DNA from: Athripsodes cinereus
Taxonomy: Eukaryota; Arthropoda; Insecta; Trichoptera; Leptoceridae
Direction: 5' to 3'
NCBI GenBank assembly: GCA_947579605.1
Contig: OX388319.1
Location: forward strand, 20,287,447 to 20,351,446
Length of the DNA stretch: 64,000 bases
The position numbers and the translations under genes are program-made. The notes beneath the pieces are model-generated. The model ran no database searches and was not told where the DNA came from. It saw only the letters and a list, made by a program, of their open reading frames with translations. Below, in pieces: positions 27,501 through 39,500 of this stretch. Each line of letters starts with the position of its first letter. Positions within the stretch are counted from its first letter, which is position 1.

Positions 27501-30500
27501 TTAATAATGTACTTTACAAGTCTGTGTTAGTTTTACGTGCGCGACCAATCTTACCGCCAATATCAAGGAACAATAGTAACGATTAATAATTAATAGTAAT
27601 TAATAAACTGAATAATGTTATGAACAGGCTTGTGTTACCTTTGAGTTATATATATTGGGTTATTGAAGTGATATTAGGATAACATTTGGAAAGTTTTGAG
27701 TAAATAATATATGTCCGTTAGGGTGTGGTTTCGTTGTGTTCCCGCCAATATTCATAACCGTGTGAAATAAGATAATCCATTGTTTCTGAACAACTATTCC
27801 ATGTTAGGAATCATACAAACCACTTAAACAATTCTTTATACTTGCTCAGTGATGTAAATTTAACATTATGAATGTGTTCATAAGTCTGCAACGTGTACCG
27901 CTTCATCTCGGGTAGCCTGCGCATTGCTTATCGGTGATTTACCGATGTAACTCTCATTCCAATGTGAATTTGAAAGGACTATTGAAATAGTGACGCCTTC
28001 TACCTTTTACACAGAGGATGGAGTGGAAACATATAAGGTTTCTCAAGCCTCTCGAGAAGTAGTGACCTCTTCCGTCCTGAGAACAGAATCTATCAGATTC
28101 TGACACCACCTACGCACCCCTGTACGTCTTTGGAATGGCCAGCGACCGCCATAGATACCTCAGAGTATGTTTCTTTCACGAACCTGCCTTCTACCGTCAA
28201 TGTGTACAAAATACGTCATCAGTAACATGCACGTCTTTGTGTTATTCAACGACTGTTCGCCTGTCCACCTGTAAGTGACTATATTACTATTGAATATTGT
28301 TGGTGATGATAATTTTTCCATAACTTAGTTCCTATTATCATTGAACTGACCTATGTATTAATTTCCTTTGTGTAATAATATCAGATTTTGAGTTTGAATG
28401 AAGAATGAATGATTCCACTTAATGTTTATAGATCATATGATAAACCAGGTATTGATTTATGTTGATAATACCAGGGTTGGTTTATTTGATAATTACCATT
28501 GTTTGTTTTATTGTCTCTGTCCGAATATGGTATAACTTTCATAACTTTGCATATTGTATGTTATTATGTCTCCCTACAAATTTACTTTGAAAATAACTGT
28601 CTTGTTATGTAATATATGTTTACACAATAAATGTAAATCACTTCCATCCGATATCTTTCTGTTGAAATTCATTTTGTATACCCACCAGTAGATTCAATAC
28701 TCTTAATAATACTAAAGTACATCTCTCCGCCTCCTTGTATATAATCTTCCAATAACCTAGTTATACTTGGAGAAGTTATGTCACAAAGGTTCAATTCCTT
28801 GATCAACCAATGGATGAAAGACCCTATTATTTTACTATGAAAGCAACAAAGAGTTAAAGGGATGGCTCCACTGATGGAAATAATATATCCACTTTCTTGG
28901 AAAGGTCTGATGTACTTATGATAATCTTTGTTCCACTTGATATAATTTTTTATTGTTTACTTGGAGATATATATCTATAATTCTACTCAAGGAAAGATAT
29001 AAGTAGAATCTTTGCAATATAAATTGTGCTAACAGAAGAAACATTATTGCATAAATTACCTAAGTATTCTATAATGATATGATGACCATAAGAAAATGAT
29101 GAAACCAAAGGATAAAGAATTCTCTGAACTTTACGTAAGTATAATATGTATAATTGAAGTATGTAACCGACACCCACACACAATGCATTCCTCTTGTACA
29201 GACCAAGTAGAATCATCCCTAGACATGAACTTGAGCCAAAATATTAATCTGTTTTACTTGCAAATATAATTGTAACTTTCTCTATATAATATAATTAATT
29301 TTCTATGTGTTTCGCTTACGTACATTGCAAAATGTATGTAGCGAAGCTGGGGGTTACGAGCCAATTTATATACTTTTCTTATGTACAATTCATGTAAATT
29401 AATTTCTTAAATATTCTTGATAATTTCTCTTTTGATAATAATGTATGTAATGAAGTGATGCGATCGTCCCAGTGGGACGATATCGTATCATTTGTGTGCT
29501 CGTCCGTGGATGTAGCAATGTGGGCGGACGTGTACGTAACAATTGGGCAGCTCGTCCTGGATCGTACAACTCGCATAGTTGTTGGCCCGAAAATTTTAAA
29601 TGTATTGTGTGGTGAATATACCTAATCGTGAAGTTCAGAATTCTTATCTTTGTTGTGTAATTATGTGTAATGATATTAATTGAAAATGTAATAATTTAAT
29701 GTGTGTATGTATATGAAAACAATTTTAAAAATGAAACAGGAATCGTAAAATAGATAATTTAAATGTCCGTATTTAAAAAATAAATGTATTGGTGTATAGC
29801 GCAAACGTTTGTCGCGAGTATTGTTATAATGTAAAGTAAAAAATCGATGCCGCATGAGAAAGAATTGTATTGTAGAGAATATTCCATCGTAATGTTTCGT
29901 ATTAAGCGGTAAGCAAAACATCGCAAACCGACCAACATAACATAATGAATATTAAAATATAGTGTGTATCTAAAATACATCGCGCGCTAAGAAAAGACTG
30001 TTATCAGTAGAGACCGCAATAATATTATTATACCGCAGTATACATACCTACCTATACAACGTGTAGTATGTACCATCGAGAGCGCGTATGCAGAACACGA
30101 TTGGGTGCAGTCAGTTTTTAAAATAGTGTAAACTATTCCGTTCGTAGGGAGAAGTCCGTTGTTAAGAAATAAAACACAGCATAGTATGTACGTACCTATG
30201 CGTCGCGAGAGAAAAGGACAGTATACAACATACCTCAACATAATAGTAATATGAATACGCGAATTGGGAACTCCAGATTACTAGTAAAATGTATAGTTGA
30301 AAATAATAATATTGGAATGAAACGAAATAATATGTACCCATAGTGTTATGTGTATAATAAACCAAAGTGTACAAAGAACTTCGCCGGTAAACAGAATTTT
30401 GTTGTAATGTTATTTTAATAGTAAATTCATTTTCAAACGATGAGAGTAAAAATCGATGTTAAATATTAAATTGAATTAAATTTTTTTTAAACAATAAAAT

Positions 30501-33500
30501 GTTGTATTTGGAATAAATATCTTTATTGAACTCTTGGAGAAATAATATTAAATGAGCGTTGTTGTGTAAAATTATGCGTAGTAGAATTTTGATAAGAATA
30601 TAAATGTGCGTACGTAGTGATGTGACGAAATAATAATGATGAATAATATTAAACAAATATTTTTGTTTTGAGAAAATTAAAGTTAAAAAAAAAAAAAAAT
30701 AAATCGAAATGAATAATGTTAAACCTTCACGACCGTTCACGAAATTTGAAAAATAAATACACTTAACCCTTTGTGAAGCATGACCGAATTTGTCAACCCT
30801 TTGTGAATAATAATTGATTTTTTTTTAATGTCAAGTTGTGAACTATAACTGAATTTTTGAATTTAGTTAAGAAGCAGTTAACCCTTTGATGACCATCGTT
30901 GAAAATTTTGACATTAACGTAAATAGTAGAATGATGTTTTGTAAATTTTTTTTGAAATTAAAGAAGTAACCATGTAACGATGTAGAATTTTTGCTGTTGA
31001 ATATTAACCCTTCGTGTACGGAATTTGTTATCTTTTGTGAAGTAATTAATTTTCTTGAAATGTTATAATGTGACTTTTGCGGCTTATTACCATCGTGAAA
31101 TATTGAAGTAACCAATGCCTTGTTTAATTGAGAATTGAGTCCGATTAGTGAATTATTCCGTTAAGGTAAACTAGCGAACGCTTTTTGATAAAAAATGAGT
31201 TATGTTTATGTAATGTGTAAAGCCGTGGTAGGAGAGATGTGTTTAAATACTTTTTTTGTGACCTTTTTGTGTAATCAATATAGAGACGATGTTATCTGGA
31301 TGTGTGAAAGATAAATCGTAATGCTCTTTTTGATGAATGTAGACAATGTGATTGCTAATCGTTCATGCCTATTATTTTGAAGTTTGAGTTTATATGACGT
31401 TTAATTCCGTGTAGGACACGTAGTAATCTCTTATGAATTGTAATTGGAAATGTTTGGATGTAGTATATCCTTGTTGAATTAAATAATTTTTGTGACTTTG
31501 TGAAAATTTGTTTATGTTGCTTGAATACATTGGAAAATGTGATAGAACATTTTGACATTGAACGGAATGGCTTATGAAAGACACAGAATAAAACCTGTAG
31601 TGGAATGTTGGCTACAGATATTCAATGGGATAATTTTAATTAATTGTATGTTAGTGAATAAAGATGATGTATGAATCTGTTTATGAAAGGTGAGCCCTGT
31701 ATGAAGAAGTAAATGTTGAATTTGAATAATGATGTATATTAGAATTTATTGAACTTGTAACTTGTATATTGTGTAGCAAAGATCGAAAGTTGTTCAATGT
31801 ATTTGTCATGTATTAAGCCTGTGTGAGGGTAGCTCCCTCTGAGATTATCTCTATGTGAGAAATCTGTCTCTGTGTGAGAACTGTGTCTATGTAATATGCG
31901 TAGAAGGATTTGACGCCAATAATGAATATCGGTTACTGTAAATGTGATTGCAGTCGTCGTGATTTACCATTATGTCATGTCTGCGTGTAAATTGTTTTTC
32001 TAATATGTATATGTCCTTATTATGTATGATTTCTTTCTGTGCTTTGCCAATATCTTTGTATGGTACATGGTACATGAAATCACTTGTATATGAGTGCTAT
32101 TAAGCTTAATGGGTAAAATGAAGCGTAAATGTGGTATCTCTAATTCCATCTATACACAATTGTTTATATTTATTTAGATCCCTTTATGTTACTTTTCCAA
32201 TGGCTTGCCGGATACATGTAACTGGAATCGAAAATGATGTAAACCAACTTCTTAAGTATGTAACTTTTGTTTTATATGTTTGTCATGTTTAAAATGTTAA
32301 CTTGTCGTCGATCGTAGTAAATGAATCCATCAATGAAACGTACGTATATTGATAAATTGAAAGGAATAATTTTATCACCAATGTAGAACGAACCGTATAT
32401 TGTAACGTAATAACGATCCTGAGTTTCTATAAAATTGTATTGTAAAATGTTTAAAGTTGTTGTTTTCATAACCTGTGTTTTTCGTATACATACACATATG
32501 CACATGTCTATATATATATGTACTCATCTCTATATACTATTGTATTGTTATGATTGTAGCTCTCAAACTTTTGATAGGAGCCCCGTACTAAAACAACCAA
32601 AGTGAATTTTGTGTTATTATTAAAAAGTGTAAGTCAAAATATGAAAACAGTTCGCATCAATTTTGACTATGGGCAATTTACCGCGAGTGTTTAATAATAA
32701 TTGAACGGGCTATAGGATGTAAGAAACATTGTAATAGTATATAAGCTACCATTTTTTGAATTGTTTGTCTGTAATTGGGTACCTATGTAGTTGCTTATGT
32801 ATCCAATGGTTCTCAACTTTTATGTAACCAGTGGTACTCAACTTTTTTATGTGACCAGTGGTATTCAATCTTTTCATGTAACCAGTGGTTCTCAACAATT
32901 TTTGTAGTGGTTCTCAACTTTTTTTTTGTATAATTGAGGAACTTGAAAATTTGTCGCTTCTCTTCAAATTTTCAAGAGGGGCCGAAAGGGAGAATGCTAC
33001 GCATTAAATAATCGCTGCGGAAAAGTTCATACTGGCTAATGTTCCTACAGTCATTTGTTGTCTGTGAGTCTTCCGTAATAATAATAATAATTGTACGTTA
33101 CAAGGAACACGTGACTGGCTGATGCTTCGATCTGCACACGGCACCACATCGTATGATTCTCATTCCCTTGAAGAATAACCGTTAAACGTGCCTGTTCCTC
33201 CTCGCGTCGCTTGCAAGCAAATTCAGTTACCTGCAGACCATGGCATAGGTTGGACGAAAGAAGGGTTTGTCCCTTCCCGCCTTAGTCGCGAACAGCGATG
33301 TGCGTAACTCCGACACAATAATAATAATAACAATAATTATGTAATAGTACTTAACTTCGTAATGTGATAAACAAGTGTGTTGCCCTCTATTGTATGTAAA
33401 ACTATCCTTATTGTGTGTCGTTAATAATGTACTTTACAAGTCTGTGTTAGTTTTACGTGCGCGACCAATCTTACCGCCAATATCAAGGAACAATAGTAAC

Positions 33501-36500
33501 GATTAATAATTAATAGTAATTAATAAACTGAATAATGTTATGAACAGGCTTGTGTTACCTTTGAGTTATATATATTGGGTTATTGAAGTGATATTAGGAT
33601 AACATTTGGAAAGTTTTGAGTAAATAATATATGTCCGTTAGGGTGTGGTTTCGTTGTGTTCCCGCCAATATTCATAACCGTGTAAAATAAGATAATCCAT
33701 TGTTTCTGAACAACTATTCCATGTTAGGAATCATACAAACCACTTAAACAATTCTTTATACTTGCTCAGTGATGTAAATTTAACATTATGAATGTGTTCA
33801 TAAGTCTGCAACGTGTACCGCTTCATCTCGGGTAGCCTGCGCATTGCTTATCGGTGATTTACCGATGTAACTCTCATTCCAATGTGAATTTGAAAGGACT
33901 ATTGAAATATTGACGCCTTCTACCTTTTACACAGAGGATGGAGTGGAAACATATAAGGTTTCTCAAGCCTCTCGAGAAGTAGTGACCTCTTCCGTCCTGA
34001 GAACAGAATCTATCAGATTCTGACACCACCTACGCACCCCTGTACGTCTTTGGAATGGCCAGCGACCGCCATAGATACCTCAGAGTATGTTTCTTTCACG
34101 AACCTGCCTTCTACCGTCAATGTGTACAAAATACGTCATCAGTAACATGCACGTCTTTGTGTTATTCAACGACTGTTCGCCTGTCCACCTGTAAGTGACT
34201 ATATTACTATTGAATATTGTTGGTGATGATAATTTTTCCATAACTTAGTTCCTATTATCATTGAACTGACCTATGTATTAATTTCCTTTGTGTAATAATA
34301 TCAGATTTTGAGTTTGAATGAAGAATGAATGATTCCACTTAATGTTTATAGATCATATGATAAACCAGGTATTGATTTATGTTGATAATACCAGGGTTGG
34401 TTTATTTGATAATTACCATTGTTTGTTTTATTGTCTCTGTCCGAATATGGTATAACTTTCATAACTTTGCATATTGTATGTTATTATGTCTCCCTACAAA
34501 TTTACTTTGAAAATAACTGTCTTGTTATGTAATATATGTTTACACAATAAATGTAAATCACTTCCATCCGATATCTTTCTGTTGAAATTCATTTTGTATA
34601 CCCACCAGTAGATTCAATACTCTTAATAATACTAAAGTACATCTCTCCGCCTCCTTGTATATAATCTTCCAATAACCTAGTTATACTTGGAGAAGTTATG
34701 TCACAAAGGTTCAATTCCTTGATCAACCAATGGATGAAAGACCCTATTATTTTACTATGAAAGCAACAAAGAGTTAAAGGGATGGCTCCACTGATGGAAA
34801 TAATATATCCACTTTCTTGGAAAGGTCTGATGTACTTATGATAATCTTTGTTCCACTTGATATAATTTTTTATTGTTTACTTGGAGATATATATCTATAA
34901 TTCTACTCAAGGAAAGATATAAGTAGAATCTTTGCAATATAAATTGTGCTAACAGAAGAAACATTATTGCATAAATTACCTAAGTATTCTATAATGATAT
35001 GATGACCATAAGAAAATGATGAAACCAAAGGATAAAGAATTCTCTGAACTTTACGTAAGTATAATATGTATAATTGAAGTATGTAACCGACACCCACACA
35101 CAATGCATTCCTCTTGTACAGACCAAGTAGAATCATCCCTAGACATGAACTTGAGCCAAAATATTAATCTGTTTTACTTGCAAATATAATTGTAACTTTC
35201 TCTATATAATATAATTAATTTTCTATGTGTTTCGCTTACGTACATTGCAAAATGTATGTAGCGAAGCTGGGGGTTACGAGCCAATTTATATACTTTTCTT
35301 ATGTACAATTCATGTAAATTAATTTCTTAAATATTCTTGATAATTTCTCTTTTGATAATAATGTATGTAATGAAGTGATGCGATCGTCCCAGTGGGACGA
35401 TATCGTATCATTTGTGTGCTCGTCCGTGGATGTAGCAATGTGGGCGGACGTGTACGTAACAACCTGTAAAAAAACATGCACATAAAATAATAACAATATT
35501 GAAACCGTGAATAAACCATTACGTGTATTTAGTTTATTCAATAATACAAAAATTAATTGTGATGACATTAATGCACGTTGGGTAATCAACATCTAGTTTC
35601 CAGATAGGTGTATTAATATGTTATATTATCATTGCGCTATCCTTCCTGTTTTATTATTATACTAAAATTGTTCCTGAAATGATAAGACTTCCTATAAATT
35701 ATTTTTCTCGTTTATAGGTCAATATAAAATTTACGATTACTGATAAGATAAATGAAACAGTATATTATTTCATTATATTTCTCAAGTCAACCATAAATCA
35801 ATATGTTATCAGTAGTTGCCTTTACTTAGATATATTTTTCCGGTGTTTACCATTAATCATATATATTTCGCAAAACAAGACTTTTTATCTTCTGATACTA
35901 AATTACTTAATTTAATGTAGGTAATAAACATCTCATTGCAAAACTATAAAATATGATAATAATTTTAACCAATTTGAATGATATGAAATTGACAACTAAC
36001 GACTCGTCCAGCCAAAGTATCTGAAAATATACACATTATAAAAATAATAACATACGAGTAGGTCAAAATCAAATCATAGTGGTCTCTCAGAAGAACGAGT
36101 AAGGAAATAGGTATGTGGTAAGAGAGTTATTTTATTAATAGCGGATTTCTTATAAACTTTGTCAAGTTTTCATAATTATTATTGTTACGACCATTAATGA
36201 GAATCGGTGAGATGATTAAGATATTTACGGATTAATCAGTTATTGAACCCTTCCATAAGAACAATCAGCAGCATTTATCAGACGCTACTTTCAGTCAAGA
36301 ACTTCAATAAAACATAACTGACAAAAAAATGTATATTATTAAACAATAACTATTATTTATAAACTGCGAGTGACTGAAAGAAGCTCTTGACAATTGCAAA
36401 TTATTAAAAAGTCCAAATTATTACTTATAATATTATGCCTAATTAATTTTTTTACTAATTATTAGATTGTAAAATGCGAAGGGTTATTTTTTAATAATCA

Positions 36501-39500
36501 TCTGCTAGTAAGGGATATTTAAATAAAGGATATAAAATTATTTCCTATTTCCATGATTATTGATTACTTATTATAATCAGTTAAATCTAACTTTGAAGAT
36601 GCTCTCGTGAGTAAAGTTATTGAAATTAATTAAGTACATTGATTTATCTATGCATTTAATAAAATGTTATTATTTTACTTTTATAATCCATGTCACCATA
36701 TTATAATTAAAATAAATAGTAAATCAAAATATTCCACAGCGAATTAAAAACTAAACATACTTAGTTCATTTTTAATTAGTGTGTATTTATTTATGTTATA
36801 ATAATACATATAAATAATAGGTATCTCTTACCAAGAGGTTATATCAGGCTAGTTTAAAACATCACGTACGCCTAATTTATGTAGAAAAAAGTTTGTGGGT
36901 ATATAAAATGAGATTAGATCAAAATGTGTCAATCATATTATAATAAGGTTAAGCAGGGTTCCACGAACAACATAATATTGCCTTTAGCTATTTAAAAAAA
37001 TACAAATAGACACAGCATTCTTATATTTGACCTATGTAAAACAATGTCATATTAATATTTGAGAAAGTGGGTTTCATAATTTTATTAAATTGTGCATGAT
37101 AATTAATTACTCTACATATTTTTAAAAGAACTGTAAGACCTGGCAATATTTTTAATGAGTTGCAGAGTTGCCAGTTGCATACATAATTGCCAGCTGTTAT
37201 AATAAATAAATACTATTTTCTGGCATTAAATCTATGATTTAAATTTTCAATTAGGTACCTATATAATTTTTTAAAGGAAAATAATGGACTCAAAATGTAA
37301 TGTGGCAACCCGTTTATTAAACACAATTCAAGAACGTGTGTTGTGCGTGTTGAATAAATGTGAAAAGATAAGTGCCTATTTTTCGACCATGTATTTAGAA
37401 TTTAATAAATTATTGGTTTAGATGAGGCTTAACTAGTTATTAACGTTATGACTTGTTAGCTTCACAACATCTATTTAATCACATTCTGTTTTTGTTTTTT
37501 TTTCTCTCATATCACTTGTTGAGCAGTATAGTTGATAAGTGGAAGCAACCGATATTCTTTATTTAAAAGCACTATATCACTGAGATAACTTTATTCTAAA
37601 TTTTAAATTCAAGAGAATATAATTTTGAATTTCGAAACATAATCTGTACTCAATATATTAAACAAGGATTTATAATAACTAATATTGTTCTTCTTAAGTC
37701 ATCAATATTTTTTTATAACTAAAATACCTTACGATATAGAACAAGGAAGTATATCATTAGTAGAATTCAATGTGTTACAACTGGATAATGTTATGAACAA
37801 TGAAACATCGCACAAAATGGAGATAAATAGATTTTACAAATTATATTTTAAGCAGAAAAAATTATATTATAATTTTTTGTTGTTGTCACATTGTTGTATG
37901 GCACCATCCAGTTGAACTGAAACAAGATGGCTGATTTTTTTTTTCTTCCACCAAAATAAATTAAATTACCCCAACCACAAAAGAAAAAGCGTTCGAACAT
38001 ATCATATCACCACAATCCGTATAACTATTTTACATTCACCATGACACATGCATAAATTTACACAATATTCACCAAACAAAAATAATACACGTGCATAAAA
38101 GCCTTTAAATACATGCCAAGGCAACATGCAAATAATATGTTACATTAGGATCTAAGGGGGAATGGAATACTAAAGAGATATTTTATTTTGTCCACCGATG
38201 CACTTGAAAACGCTTACCTACTAGTGATAAAACACTATTATTGATTTATTGATTCGTTTAAAATATCCGCTGTCTTTTACAACATACAGTTCATATGAAA
38301 ACAATAAGAATGGCATTTAAATTAGAAACACAAAAAAAACTTACGATTTTATTACATTTCTGTGATAATAGTAAAAGAAATAATTGAGGGTTGAATATAT
38401 ATTTTGAAAAAAGTTGTATTTGTTCAAGTATTTATTCGGTAAAATATATTTATTAATTTTAATTCTATGAATAGGTGAATAAATACATTACTAGTTTTTG
38501 AATAGTTTTACGAACATACTGAAGACATAGCGTGACATAATTCACTCGGTGTCGGGTGCCTTGCCGGATGAAGAAAGAAAGAAGAAGAAGATATTTATAG
38601 CGTCTACGAATTACGAGTATTTGAAGTTCGTTAAACGTAGTCAAGTGCATAAGAAACAAACAAAATAAGTATTGGTTGTTAATCTCAAAGCATCTGATAG
38701 ATTGTTTTAAGTGTCAAAGAAGAATAAAAAAATACTCTGAAGAGATGATTCAAGTTAATATTAAAATGTAATTAAAGGAGTTAATGATAATAAAATTATT
38801 ATAAAAAATAAATAAATAACAGAACAGATGTCAAGATTTGAGACCACCACTTACTAGTTTCGTAAAGTCCGGTTTTGTTGGCTTCAAGGGGGCGCCACCG
38901 ATAAAACAATCATTTTTTAAACAGAGAAAAAAAAACAGTTTTGTACGATTAAAATATAATTTTTTAAACATAGAATCAAATGTTTAAATAAATCAGATAA
39001 TATTCAATAATAATGTAAAAAAAATCCAAATCTGCTGCTGAAATGTAAAGACTAAAACTAATTAATTAAATTAACATATAGAAAAAAATACACACACGTC
39101 ATAGAAGTGTTGTGAATCCATTAAACTAGATTTTGAAAATTATTTTATTCTTAAAGGAAGAAACTCGTTTAGGTAATAATTATTAGAGTTAAAATATTGT
39201 ATTTTCAAAATGTAATATAATGGATATTTAGTACAATGTACCCAGATTCATAAAATAATCAAAAATAATAAAAAAAAAACTAATTTACTTAGTATTTCTA
39301 ACTAGAAACTATCTGAATATTTGATAGTTTTTAATTGTATGTGGGAATACAATATTCTAGTCGATACATGTATTGAAGTATCGTAATCCACTGCATTTTC
39401 TAAATGTGTTTAATAGTATACAGTGTTGTTTTTTTTACAATATTATGCAGATTTTATTTATAAATTAACTTAATTATAATAAATAACATTTGTAAACCCA

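Larger units (their letters stand above)
27075..35461 (+). mobile_element. LARD: non-autonomous LTR retrotransposon with 2.47-kb LTRs
   Basis: Two 2467-bp direct repeats (27075-29541 and 32995-35461) begin TGCTAC and end TAACA. They enclose 3453 bp and are flanked by a 4-bp target duplication ACCT (27071-27074; 35462-35465). A tRNA-Pro-like primer site follows the left LTR and a polypurine tract GAAAGGGAGAA precedes the right LTR; both fix the plus orientation. I saw two base differences between the LTRs (27764/33684 and 27990/33910), so the insertion is very recent. No gag, protease, RT or integrase motif was found in any frame, so mobilisation would need proteins from another element. Located in the 14.8-kb integrin intron, antisense to the gene. 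Confidence 0.92.

Noticed and set aside
28983..35592. Pairs of identical minus-strand open frames (28983-29216 and 34903-35136, and others)
   Set aside because: They are the same place in the two LTRs of the LARD, hydrophobic low-complexity products, no family resemblance.
38845..38905. Minus-strand integrin-like fragments (GGAPL.. and ..ANKTGLY..) with a GTAAGT donor
   Set aside because: The two phrases are in different frames and there is no acceptor AG after the pyrimidine tract. Chance or a repeat is more likely.
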